Source: CAZAYY01 sp964489525 (GTDB lineage Bacteria > Chloroflexota > Anaerolineae > Anaerolineales > JABWBV01). Taken from it: a DNA stretch of 64,000 nt. Positions within the stretch are counted from its first letter, which is position 1. Each line of letters starts with the position of its first letter. Below the pieces are notes generated by a model. It was given only the letters and a program-made list of their open reading frames with translations. It searched no databases and was not told where the DNA came from. The position numbers and the translations under genes are program-made. The stretch is taken from assembly GCA_964489525.1 (NCBI GenBank), contig CAZAYY010000002.1:124001-188000 (forward strand), read 5' to 3'. Shown piece after piece: positions 56,456 to 64,000 of the stretch.

Positions 56456-56466
56456 TGTTTGTACAA
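56428..56466. promoter_or_regulatory. Three TTGTACA operator-like boxes
   Basis: TTGTACA occurs at 56428-56434, 56439-56445 and 56459-56465. The first two are 11 bp apart and the third 20 bp further on; two extend to the palindrome TTGTACAA. They cover the -10, the spacer and the region before the -35, the right place for a repressor. MerR-type light-sensing repressors (LitR/CarH) bind 11-bp direct repeats ahead of photolyase genes in other bacteria; this link is inference. Confidence 0.6.
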
Positions 56467-56562
56467 TGTTTTCATCTATTTCTTATGTGGTACTCCCAAC
56501 GCCTCCGCTATCGGGTATACTCCTATTGAAACAAACACCTGATTTTTCAAAGGAACAACCCA

Positions 56563-57357
56563 ATGGAATGGTTCACCATCTATCTGCAAGCCGGCCTGGT
56601 TATTCTGGGGCTGATGGTTGCCTTGTGGCTGCTCAGCCTGTACCTGCGCGATGCCAGCATCGTGGATATTTTTTGGGGCGCAGGGTTTGTGATTACCTGC
56701 TGGGTTTATTTTGCCCTCACCCCGGACGGGGCCGAAATCCGTAAGCTGGTTCTCGCTGCCCTGGTCACCCTTTGGGGCCTGCGGCTGGCCGGGTACATCT
56801 ATTGGCGCAACCACGGCAAAGGCGAAGATTTTCGCTACGCCGCCTGGCGCAAAGAGCACGGCGCCGCCTGGCCGGTGCGCAGTTTTTTCCAGGTCTTTTT
56901 GCTGCAAGGGGTGTTGATGTGGGTGATTTCCGCTCCCCTGCTTGCCGGGCAGTTCTCTGCCACACCCCCCGAACTCGGTTGGCTGGAATACCTGGGCATT
57001 TTGGTTTGGGCCTACGGCTTCTTTTTTGAAGTGGTTGGCGACTGGCAGCTCGCCCGTTTTAAAGCCAACCCGGCCAACAAAGGCAGGCTGCTCACCACCG
57101 GCGTCTGGCGCTACACCCGCCACCCCAACTATTTTGGCGATGCCGCCCAATGGTGGGGCTTCTACCTGTTTGCCCTGGCCGCCGGCGGCTGGTGGACCGT
57201 CTTCAGCCCGCTGCTGATGACCTTTTTGCTGCTGCGGGTTTCCGGGGTGGCCATGCTTGAAAAATCGCTCAAAACCAACAAGCCCGGTTACGAAGAATAC
57301 GTCCAGGCCACCAGTGAATTTATTCCCTGGTTTCCCCGCCGCCCCAAAGCCCAATAG
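56563..57357 (+). CDS. DUF1295 family membrane protein (steroid 5-alpha-reductase-like)
   Basis: The 264 aa product has seven or so helices and the family's C-terminal core: NKGRLLTTGVWRYTRHPNYFGDAAQWWGFYL, followed by FLLLRVSGVAMLEKSLK. This is the NADPH- and substrate-binding region shared with steroid 5-alpha reductases and isoprenylcysteine methyltransferases. A TATACT box lies 42 bp upstream. It is divergent from phrB and followed by a small redoxin. Confidence 0.92.
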   Translation: MEWFTIYLQAGLVILGLMVALWLLSLYLRDASIVDIFWGAGFVITCWVYFALTPDGAEIRKLVLAALVTLWGLRLAGYIYWRNHGKGEDFRYAAWRKEHGAAWPVRSFFQVFLLQGVLMWVISAPLLAGQFSATPPELGWLEYLGILVWAYGFFFEVVGDWQLARFKANPANKGRLLTTGVWRYTRHPNYFGDAAQWWGFYLFALAAGGWWTVFSPLLMTFLLLRVSGVAMLEKSLKTNKPGYEEYVQATSEFIPWFPRRPKAQ

Positions 57358-57375
57358 CACTTGCCTGCACCGCCC

Positions 57376-57807
57376 ATGTTGACCACCTGGATTGGTTTTG
57401 ACCGGGACGAATCCCCCGCACCCAGGCTGCCTGGCCTGCACCTGCCCGCCAGTTTGCTGGTGTATTTCAGCCACGGACCTGCCTGCGCGGCGTGTGCGGG
57501 GTTTGTCCAGGCGCTCGCCTCCCAACCCGGTGCCCTGCAGGCGGCAGATGCTGCCCTGGTGGTCGTAAGCCCGGCCCCGCTGGAGGTTCCGCCGGGGGTG
57601 GCCTTCCTGGCAGACCCGGACGGCCTGCTGGAGCGCCGGTTCCGCCAAATTTTGGAGTTTGACACCGGCAGCCAGCGCCTGCTTTTCGTGCTGGACCGCT
57701 ACAACGCTCCCTATAAAGCCTGGACAGGTCCAGAACCGGACCCGCCTGCCCTGCCCGCCGAAACGCTGGCCGCCCTCGAGCGTCTGGCCATTCGCTGCCC
57801 GGAGTGA
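57376..57807 (+). CDS. Small thioredoxin-fold protein with CxxC
   Basis: I use the ATG at 57376; a TTG at 57361 is possible and neither has a good ribosome-binding site, so translation may follow from the gene before. The 143 aa product has LLVYFSHGPACAACAGF with a CAAC redox site near residue 36-41, ALVVVSPAP and VAFLADPDGLLERRF, as in AhpC/TSA-type redoxins. It is probably a thiol reductase or peroxidase of unknown target. Confidence 0.75.
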   Translation: MLTTWIGFDRDESPAPRLPGLHLPASLLVYFSHGPACAACAGFVQALASQPGALQAADAALVVVSPAPLEVPPGVAFLADPDGLLERRFRQILEFDTGSQRLLFVLDRYNAPYKAWTGPEPDPPALPAETLAALERLAIRCPE

Positions 57808-57912
57808 GGCGGGCGCGCCTGGTCCGTGTGACCAAAATTCAACCTGATTTATGGGGGGTGCTTAACCCAAAACATGCTATTATGATATTAACGTATAAGT
57901 ATGGAGAATAGC

Positions 57913-58533
57913 ATGTATAAGAAACTCCTGGTTTTGCTGCTTCTATCCATTCTTTCAGCCTGTGGAATATCTCCCCAGGATGCAGTACCCGTGTTTGACA
58001 GCGCTCGCGTTTCTCTTGAGGAATACACCCTTTTTTCGCTGGCCCTGCAATCGATGATTGACAATATTCTTGACCCCGGCTGTGAAAAAATTCTGGTCTA
58101 CAACCACACCAGCCTGGGCATGATTGAAGATGACATTGAAAGACTGCGCAAAGGCCTCACCAATCGTCATGTCGAAATCACCAATGGGATGATCGATACA
58201 CTGATTGACCATAATCAAACCTATGCCGCACTTGAATTGGCCTTTGTCACCAGCATTCCCGTTGAATTAATTGACCTGGAGCAGCTCCAAACCCTCATCC
58301 AGGCTTCCGAAGCTGGTTGCCAGGAAACTGCCCAGGCGCTCTACCCATACCCGAAGTGCCAGGGTTTCGTCACCCTCTCCCGGGCGGTATACAACGAAAC
58401 GGGTGATATTGCCGTGGTCTACCTGGAATCATACCTATGCGGCGGGCGAGGCTATATCACCCTGATGTCGCATGGTGAAGAAGGCTGGACCCTGGATAAG
58501 TTTGCCCCCATCTGGTCCGAAAAAGAACAGTAG
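57913..58533 (+). CDS. Hypothetical lipoprotein
   Basis: The ATG at 57913 is six bases after GGAGA and gives a compact signal peptide with lipobox LSAC at 14-17; an ATG four codons earlier is weaker. The 206 aa product is otherwise unassigned. It contains several Cys and ends VVYLESYLCGGRGYITLMSHG, GWTLDKFAPIWSE. The upstream region is AT-rich (57880-57900) and probably holds its promoter. Confidence 0.8.
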   Translation: MYKKLLVLLLLSILSACGISPQDAVPVFDSARVSLEEYTLFSLALQSMIDNILDPGCEKILVYNHTSLGMIEDDIERLRKGLTNRHVEITNGMIDTLIDHNQTYAALELAFVTSIPVELIDLEQLQTLIQASEAGCQETAQALYPYPKCQGFVTLSRAVYNETGDIAVVYLESYLCGGRGYITLMSHGEEGWTLDKFAPIWSEKEQ

Positions 58534-58863
58534 AAACACGCCTGAAGCCAAGATCCCATGCCTCTTTCTTTATGTAGTGACGACTTTAGTCGTTTTCTGC
58601 CAGTTTTGCCCGCAGCAGGAGGTTGCTTCGCTTCGCTCGCAACGACTTGCGGGGGTGTTTTTTGGCCAACCCCACCCAATCATAACCAGGCGGCTAGTTT
58701 CAAGCCTGCAGGGCTGAAATGATCATCGCAAGCACCTTCATTTTCAAAAGGTAATCGCTCACCCATCCGCCCTTCCTCTCCCCCGCCCCAAAGCCTGGGG
58801 CGAGGGCTGAGCAGTTATTTCAAAAGTTTGTTAGAATAGTTTCAACATCACGCATAAAAACCC
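58534..58863. other. Intergenic region with small palindromes
   Basis: No gene is supported in about 330 bp. It contains ACGACT-TT-AGTCGT at 58579-58592, one diverged CAAGCCTGCAGGGCTGA word (58701-58717) of repeat family C and a TAGAAT box near 58832 that may serve the next gene. Confidence 0.5.
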
Positions 58864-59376
58864 ATGACCAGCGAACCGGCTTCCCTCCCACCCGACACAC
58901 TCAACCAGATCGGCGTCCTAAAACGCCGGGAAATTGAAGCCCGCATCCTGCTGCCCCTCATCCAGGCGCTCGAGGCGGAATTTGGCCCGGAGAAGGTGCG
59001 CGACATTCTCCGCCGGACGATTATCCAGGTGGCCGAGACCCAGGGCGCAGTTCTGGCCGGGCAGGGCAGTTCGCTGGAAGATTTCGCCGCAACCCTCCAC
59101 GCCTGGACCCAGGACAGCGCCCTCGAAATCGAGGTGGTCGAAAAGACCCCCAATCGCTTTGCCTTCAACGTCCACCGCTGCCGCTATGCCGAGATGTACC
59201 GCGCCCTGGGCATACCAGAATTGGGTGCGCTGCTCTCATGCAATCGCGATGCCGCCCTCATCCAGGGGTTTAACCCCGCCATCCAGTTTGAGCGCACCCA
59301 GACCATCATGCAGGGTGCCGCCTTTTGCGATTTCCGCTACACACTCCCACCCCCTTCCCCGGAGGATTCCCCATGA
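58864..59376 (+). CDS. L-2-amino-thiazoline-4-carboxylic acid hydrolase family protein
   Basis: The 170 aa product matches this family (PF14196-type): RYAEMYRALGIPELGALLSCNRD and the C-terminal FERTQTIMQGAAFCDFRY, with conserved Cys residues. Named members open the thiazoline ring in a cysteine-forming pathway, but many relatives have unknown roles. Its stop overlaps the next start as ATGA, so it is coupled to the CoA-transferase. Confidence 0.85.
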   Translation: MTSEPASLPPDTLNQIGVLKRREIEARILLPLIQALEAEFGPEKVRDILRRTIIQVAETQGAVLAGQGSSLEDFAATLHAWTQDSALEIEVVEKTPNRFAFNVHRCRYAEMYRALGIPELGALLSCNRDAALIQGFNPAIQFERTQTIMQGAAFCDFRYTLPPPSPEDSP

Positions 59377-60566
59377 CCCAGCCCGACCCCATCCAGCCCC
59401 TGGCCGGCATGCGTGTACTCGACTTTTCGCGCTTGCTGCCCGGCCCCTATGCCTCCATGCTCCTGGCCGACCTGGGCGCCGAGGTGATCAAAATTGAAAC
59501 CCCGCGCCTGGGCGATTATGCCCGCGATGCTCCGCCGGAGTTTGGCGGCAGTGGCATGTTCCACCTGCTTAACCGCGGCAAGAAAAGCCTCGCGCTCAAC
59601 TACCGCAACCAGCGTGGGCGCGCCATCTTCCTGGAATTGGTTAAAACGGCTGATGTGGTTTTGGAATCGTTTAAACCCGGTTCCATGGACAAATGGGGCT
59701 TTGGCTACGAGGCTTTGCGCGCCATCCGTCCCGGGTTGGTGTACTGCTCGCTCTCTGGCTACGGACAGGCCGGCCCCTATCAAGACCGGGCCGGCCACGA
59801 CGTCAACTATGTGGCTGTGGGCGGGTTGGCCGGGTTGAATGGAGCCCCAGGCGGCGGCGCACCCCACACCAACGGCGTCCAGGTGGCCGACCTGGGCGGC
59901 GGGATGATGGCCACGCTGTCTATCCTGGCTGCCCTGCTCAACCGCCAGCGCACCGGGCAGGGCGCCTACCTGGATGTGGCCATGCTGGATGTGGTGGTTT
60001 CGTGGGCTTTACCGGTGGCCGGGGCCTGGTTCTTTGGCGGGGGCGGCAGTCCCCAACCGGGCCAGCTTCCCCTATCGGGCGGCTGGCCGTGCTACAACCT
60101 GTACGCCGCCCAGGACGGGCTGTATCTCTCTCTGGGTGCGATTGAAGACCCCTTCTGGGGCGCATTCTGCAAACTGACCGCCCGCCCCGACCTGCTGGAT
60201 AAACGCTTTGACCCGGCCTATATCCCCGTGGTGGCCGCGGTGTTCAAGACCAAACCGCGCCAGGCCTGGCTGGATTTGTTTGCCGGGGAAGATGCCTGTA
60301 TCGAGCCGGTCAACACCATTGAAGAAGCCCTGCGCCACCCGCAGGTCGCCCATCGCGGGTTGGTGCAGATGCCCCCCCCGGCAGGCGGCCAGGCACCCAC
60401 TACCCGTTCCCCCATTCCCCTGGGTGCGGTCACCCCCGCAGGAACCGGGCCTGCGCTGGGAGAACACACCCGCGCGGTGCTGCTTAACGCCGGGTTTGCC
60501 GCTGCTGAATTGGATGACTTAGAAAAAAGCGGGGTGATTCGCGATGCGCTGTCCAGCGCTGGCTAA
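59373..60566 (+). CDS. CaiB/BaiF family CoA-transferase (racemase-like)
   Basis: GGAGG lies seven bases before the ATG at 59373. The 397 aa product begins PLAGMRVLDFSRLLPGPYASMLLADLGAEVIKIE, the family signature. It has His142 and Asp143 in RAGHDVNY and Asp173 in VADLGGG. The GHD-NY motif and the spacing are those of alpha-methylacyl-CoA racemase (His126, Asp156), so racemisation rather than CoA transfer is plausible. Coupled with the hydrolase before it, it probably belongs to one catabolic step. Confidence 0.9.
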   Translation: MTQPDPIQPLAGMRVLDFSRLLPGPYASMLLADLGAEVIKIETPRLGDYARDAPPEFGGSGMFHLLNRGKKSLALNYRNQRGRAIFLELVKTADVVLESFKPGSMDKWGFGYEALRAIRPGLVYCSLSGYGQAGPYQDRAGHDVNYVAVGGLAGLNGAPGGGAPHTNGVQVADLGGGMMATLSILAALLNRQRTGQGAYLDVAMLDVVVSWALPVAGAWFFGGGGSPQPGQLPLSGGWPCYNLYAAQDGLYLSLGAIEDPFWGAFCKLTARPDLLDKRFDPAYIPVVAAVFKTKPRQAWLDLFAGEDACIEPVNTIEEALRHPQVAHRGLVQMPPPAGGQAPTTRSPIPLGAVTPAGTGPALGEHTRAVLLNAGFAAAELDDLEKSGVIRDALSSAG

Positions 60567-60569
60567 GCC

Positions 60570-60935
60570 TTAGCTGACCAGCCGCCGGGCCAGGTCGCGA
60601 ATTTGCGAGAGACTGGTCGGTTTAATCAACACCAGGTCGGCTAGTGAGCGCACCGATTCGGCCATTTCCGGGTTGGCGGTCACAATGACCACCTTGCTTT
60701 TCTGCAGGCGCTCTTCTTTGCGAATGTACTGCAAAATATCTATGCCGGATACTTTGGGCAGGTTGAGGTCCAACAAAATCAGGTCCGGGCAGTTTTCCCC
60801 AAACCAGACCAGCGCATCATCCCCACTGCGCAAAACCCGCACCCCGAAACCAGCCGCTCGCAGCGTCATGCCGTACATTTCAGAAAGATCATGGTCATCT
60901 TCGATGACAACAGCCTGGTGAGTGGGTGCAACCAT
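60570..60935 (-). CDS. Single-domain response regulator
   Basis: The 121 aa product is a CheY-like receiver alone: acidic pocket IEDDHD (residues 11-16), phospho-acceptor Asp56 in LILLDLNLPK, Thr/Ser switch in VIVTAN and Lys in VLIKPTS. No output domain is present. It is convergent with the CoA-transferase. It could be a target of an orphan kinase such as the one at 23824-27924, but that is a guess. Confidence 0.93.
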   Translation of the reverse strand: MVAPTHQAVVIEDDHDLSEMYGMTLRAAGFGVRVLRSGDDALVWFGENCPDLILLDLNLPKVSGIDILQYIRKEERLQKSKVVIVTANPEMAESVRSLADLVLIKPTSLSQIRDLARRLVS

Positions 60936-61126
60936 TCGGTTTTCTTGCCTCCGCGTTCAAAAAGGATTCCAACGATACTGCTCATCCATCCCGAAGAACG
61001 CCAATTTCGGGAGCCTGAGCAGTTAAGCTCGAATTATACCAAAGTGTTTTGCAAACCCCGGCTTTCCCAGGGCAATCAGGCACACCAAAACTCCCTCTCC
61101 CCGTGTCGTTGCGGCTTCAGTCGCTT

Positions 61127-61200
61127 CCCCCGCCCCAGCGGGGCGGCATGATTATAGAACCCGGCCCAGCCAGGTTACCAATGCCGTAGGCATGGCATTA
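61127..61200. repeat. Dispersed palindromic repeat, family B (copy 2)
   Basis: The CGCCCCAGCGGGGCGGCATG block and the AATGCCGTAGGCATGGCATT block match 2006-2079 in order and spacing, with a few changes. Confidence 0.6.
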
Positions 61201-61228
61201 TTGCCCCCTTACGGTCACAAACATCGTG

Positions 61229-61293
61229 TCAGCCCTACGGGCTTTGGGGAATGGCCCCGCCATTGTCTATAATCATGTCAGCCCTACGGGCTG
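61229..61293. repeat. Paired copies of palindrome family C
   Basis: GTCAGCCCTACGGGCTT and GTCAGCCCTACGGGCTGG occur about 48 bp apart. The same word is found at 7556-7570. AGCCCTACGGGCT is a near-perfect palindrome. Confidence 0.6.
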
Positions 61294-61335
61294 GAATACC
61301 TCCCCATGTAGTCGCGGCTTCAGGCGTGTCTTTTC

Positions 61336-62583
61336 CTATTCCGGTTCCGTGCTGCCCTGCTCCGCCTTGCGGATAATTTCTGCCGCAAGCTGCTGCATCG
61401 GCTCCGTTTCCCCAGGCTCCAGGTGGTTGGCGCGCCAGTAAAGGTCCAGAAGTTCGAGCGGCGAAAGGCTGCCAATTGCCTGGTCTTCAGGCAGGCGGAT
61501 GCGGGTGTCCATCTCCGGGCGCTTCACCAGGTGGAACTCGAAAGCCCCGGCAGCCTGGGAGCGCAGGGTAGTATCGTCAATCAACGATTCCCAGTCGCGC
61601 GGATAATAAATCGTCAGGCGCACCACTGCGCCCTCCATCGCATCTGGCGCAGGCAGCGCCGAACGCAGTTTTTCCATCACCCCTTGCTCCGAATCAATTT
61701 GCACATGCCGGTCATGGAAAGGCCGGATGCCTTTCAGTTTGCGCCATTCAAACACGGTTCCGCCTTTTTTGACATCGGCCACGATGAAAAACTTGTCCTC
61801 GCGTGCCTCACCGAAATCCACCCGTTCAATCGAACCGGGGTAAATGACGGGCGGGTAGCCATCTTCATTCAGGTTTTGCGGCTTGTGGATGTGCCCCAGG
61901 GCCACGTAGTCCAGGCGCGGGTCGCGCACCAGGCTGCCAGGCAGCACCAGGTCGGCCCCCAACATCACCGTGCGTTCACCGCCAAACTTTGCCCCCTGGA
62001 CAGAGGCGTGAGCAGTCAGCAGGATGGGCAGGGTTGGGTCGGCCTGGTCAAGATACTGGTTCACAATCAGGGTCAGGCGTTCTTCGAGGGCACGGTAAAT
62101 TTCATCGTTGCCTGTGGCGCGTAAGTCCAGGTAGGCCATCATCCCGGAGCGGCTGATCCAGGGCAGGGCAATCACCTGGATGGGCAGCCCGCCCAGGTCT
62201 TGTGGACCCAAAAAGGTTGGGCGGTCCAGCACCCGCACGTTGGGCACTTCGAGCGTCTGGAACGTATCCAAGGCGTGGGCCCGGCTGAGTGCTGGCGAGA
62301 TATCATGGTTGCCCACCAACAACAGGGTTGGGATGCCGGCTCTCGAAAGGCGCATAATGCGCCGCCCCCATTCCCGCTGGAAAGTCGGCGCCGGGCTGCG
62401 GTCTTTATAAGCATCCCCGGCAAAAACGACCAAATCTACTTTTTCGTTAATCGCTCCGTCAATTATCTGGTCGAGGGCATTCAGAAAATCCAACACCCGG
62501 AAAGGCAGGCCGGTTTCCGGGTCCTGGCGGCCGTAGTTGGCCATGTCTATATGGGCATCTGCAAAGTGGAGTACTCGAACCAT
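61336..62583 (-). CDS. sbcD: SbcD-like DNA repair exonuclease (metallophosphoesterase)
   Basis: The 415 aa product has the two-metal phosphoesterase motifs: VLHFADAHID (Asp9, His11), VVFAGDAYKD, LLVGNHDIS, LTAHASV and YVALGHIHKPQ, followed by a cap domain of about 170 residues. SbcD acts with the SbcC ATPase on DNA ends and hairpins; no sbcC is in the window. Its ATG shares a base with the stop of the C39-like gene (TAATG). Confidence 0.92.
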   Translation of the reverse strand: MVRVLHFADAHIDMANYGRQDPETGLPFRVLDFLNALDQIIDGAINEKVDLVVFAGDAYKDRSPAPTFQREWGRRIMRLSRAGIPTLLLVGNHDISPALSRAHALDTFQTLEVPNVRVLDRPTFLGPQDLGGLPIQVIALPWISRSGMMAYLDLRATGNDEIYRALEERLTLIVNQYLDQADPTLPILLTAHASVQGAKFGGERTVMLGADLVLPGSLVRDPRLDYVALGHIHKPQNLNEDGYPPVIYPGSIERVDFGEAREDKFFIVADVKKGGTVFEWRKLKGIRPFHDRHVQIDSEQGVMEKLRSALPAPDAMEGAVVRLTIYYPRDWESLIDDTTLRSQAAGAFEFHLVKRPEMDTRIRLPEDQAIGSLSPLELLDLYWRANHLEPGETEPMQQLAAEIIRKAEQGSTEPE

Positions 62584-63908
62584 TACCCGCCTCCGTTCAT
62601 CCGTTTGAGCTGTTCGATCCCTGCGGTGAAGTTGGCGTTCAATTCCACCGAGGTTTGCATGTCTTCCACTGCGCCGGTCCAGTCGCCAATGGCTTCCTTG
62701 CCCAGGGCGCGCCAGTAAAAGCTCTCTTCCAAGATCGGTTCTTTCATGCTGTCCAGCGTCTGGTTGGCCAGGGCAATCACATCCTGGTAGCGGGCAGCAT
62801 AATAATAGGCTTTGTAAGGCCCGGTTTGGTACCAGAGCATGCGCCAGGGGCGTTCTGCCTCAGGCAGTTGGGCATATACCTGGAAGGACGTGTCGTAGGC
62901 TGCCGCGGCTTCGTAATAAGAAAGCAGGGCAACGCTGCTGGTGCCCAGGTTGAACCAGGCAAAATACTGGTCGAGGCCGGTGAGGGTGGCAATTTCGGTT
63001 TGGGCAATTTCGTAGGCGCGCAGGTTGGCCCAATTATCATCCACCCAGGGGCCGAGAAGCCCGAACAGTTCCGCCTCGCGCGCCACCGGGTAGCTGACCA
63101 TGAACAGGTAGTTGAAGGGGCGCCAGGTGCGCTGCAGGGTGGCGTAAGGGTAGCGCATGTTTTCACCCCGGTAGCTGTCCATGGTGATGAACTCCTGCGC
63201 CGCGTCGTCATAGGCGAACAGCAGCAGGTAATGGCCGAGCCAGCCCACATTTTCCACGATGTCTTGTTTTTCCACAATCACCGGGAACCCATTGGCAATC
63301 AGGTTTTTCAATAGTTCGATATTGCCGCCCATCCGGACGATCATCCGCAGGTCCGTTTCATCCTGCACATAGTTCTGCATCTCGTAAGGCATGACGTTTT
63401 TATCGTCCACCCGGGCCAGGCCGCCGCGCAGGTAGGCCCCGGCTGTCAGCCTGTCTGTTTGGGGTCCCCAAAAAGAGACCTGCATGGCCAGGGTGGATGG
63501 TGCGCAGTAGTTCCACAAGCCGTGTTGGTGCTGGTAGACAATGCCATCAATCCGGGCAGATGCCGGCAGCGGTGTGGGGGTTTGCGTGGGCGTGGCGGTC
63601 GGTTCTGGGGTGGAGGTGGGGGTTCCCGGCGGCAGGGTGGCCGTTGGGCTGGAGGTTGGGGTTTGCGAGGGCATGGGGGTCGGCTCCAGGGTGGATGGCG
63701 GTAGTTCGCCAGTTTGCCCCTGCGGCATAAAGATCACCTCTTCGGGCGGGTTCAGCATGTAGCGCACCTGCGCCGACCACAGTTCCAACCGGGTGTTCAC
63801 CCGTTCCCGCACGGGCGGCAAGGCATATACCACCAGCCCCAACCCCAAAACCCCAAAAACTGCCAGGATTGCCAGTTTAATGAATTTTGTATTTGTGTGT
63901 TTCACCAT
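62583..63908 (-). CDS. Membrane-anchored C39-like peptidase with TPR-like tail
   Basis: The 441 aa product has an N-terminal anchor helix (10-30), a long Pro/Thr linker (about 70-115), then a C39-like papain fold with Cys135 in WNYCAPSTLAM and His226 in GWLGHYLLLFAYDD. The C-terminal 170 residues contain helical TPR-like repeats (ASLRAY..., YYEAAAAYDTSFQVYAQLPEAERPW). The protease domain faces outside. It may process a secreted peptide. The start is 7 nt after TATAAT and the stop overlaps sbcD. Confidence 0.85.
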   Translation of the reverse strand: MVKHTNTKFIKLAILAVFGVLGLGLVVYALPPVRERVNTRLELWSAQVRYMLNPPEEVIFMPQGQTGELPPSTLEPTPMPSQTPTSSPTATLPPGTPTSTPEPTATPTQTPTPLPASARIDGIVYQHQHGLWNYCAPSTLAMQVSFWGPQTDRLTAGAYLRGGLARVDDKNVMPYEMQNYVQDETDLRMIVRMGGNIELLKNLIANGFPVIVEKQDIVENVGWLGHYLLLFAYDDAAQEFITMDSYRGENMRYPYATLQRTWRPFNYLFMVSYPVAREAELFGLLGPWVDDNWANLRAYEIAQTEIATLTGLDQYFAWFNLGTSSVALLSYYEAAAAYDTSFQVYAQLPEAERPWRMLWYQTGPYKAYYYAARYQDVIALANQTLDSMKEPILEESFYWRALGKEAIGDWTGAVEDMQTSVELNANFTAGIEQLKRMNGGG

Positions 63909-63915
63909 GCGGCGG

Positions 63916-63921
63916 ATTATA
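63916..63921 (-). promoter_or_regulatory. -10 box 7 nt before the C39-like gene
   Basis: On the minus strand TATAAT, then CCGCCGC and the ATG at 63908. No Shine-Dalgarno sequence fits, so the mRNA is probably leaderless. Confidence 0.55.
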
Positions 63922-64000
63922 CGCCATCCCGCCCCGCTTTTAATCGGGGGTTTTGTTTTTCATAGGGATTCTTAAGATTCTCCCGCCCCATTAAGGGGTC

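Larger units (their letters stand above)
60936..61335. other. Intergenic region rich in dispersed repeats
   Basis: These 400 bp hold no supported gene. They contain the second copy of repeat family B, two copies of the CAGCCCTACGGGCT palindrome (family C) and words such as GCGGCTTCAG in two places. A TATAAT box for the response regulator may lie at 61033-61038 on the minus strand. Confidence 0.6.

Overview
The window looks like a draft or metagenome-derived contig of a Chloroflexota bacterium, most likely class Anaerolineae. This is inferred from protein content: a bacterial Elp3, a fused glyQS, lipoprotein penicillin-binding proteins with Thr-Pro linkers, a multi-GAF histidine kinase, FIST, BKACE and DUF6391 proteins, and promoters placed directly against start codons. 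No rRNA, tRNA, CRISPR array, phage or insertion sequence was seen. A run of 100 N (32071-32170) sits inside a tandem repeat array.

Layout. 1-7364: the tail of a membrane protein, gamma-glutamyltranspeptidase, then a rightward series of catabolic and housekeeping genes (PfkB kinase, M20 peptidase, BKACE, NYN RNase, nitroreductase). 7365-10171: a three-gene unit of unknown function behind a consensus promoter flanked by two copies of a palindrome; its first product looks like an FtsK-type ATPase that has lost its P-loop. 10180-14912: leftward holA, DUF6391, a membrane protein, guaA and xpt. 15066-22423: maf, two tandem class B penicillin-binding lipoproteins and a solute-binding lipoprotein. 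22554-31805: FIST protein, large PDZ/7TM/4xGAF histidine kinase and a heterodimeric ABC exporter. 31909-32381: 55-56 bp palindromic tandem repeats around the gap. 32442-40443: leftward metabolic and stress genes, including an SDR/F420-type/C45-hydrolase/ParB-USP operon. 40629-52971: GNAT and LysE, divergent Elp3 and Trm9-like methyltransferase, recO, fused glyQS, a VIT-VWA surface protein and a LON-domain protein. 53591-56466: a photolyase operon whose last gene is a peroxiredoxin-like protein read through an in-frame UGA (probable selenocysteine) and whose promoter is covered by TTGTACA boxes. 56563-63908: DUF1295 protein, small redoxin, lipoprotein, ATC-hydrolase/CoA-transferase pair, response regulator, SbcD nuclease and a C39-type peptidase.

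Most interesting points: the probable selenoprotein inside an apparently light- or stress-controlled photolyase operon; the Elp3/Trm9-like pair, which could form a bacterial counterpart of the eukaryotic wobble-uridine pathway; the operator-controlled unknown operon at 7.6-10.2 kb; repeated -10 boxes 6-11 nt before start codons, suggesting leaderless transcripts; and several dispersed palindromic repeat families, one of which appears to have inserted in frame into a C45 hydrolase gene.
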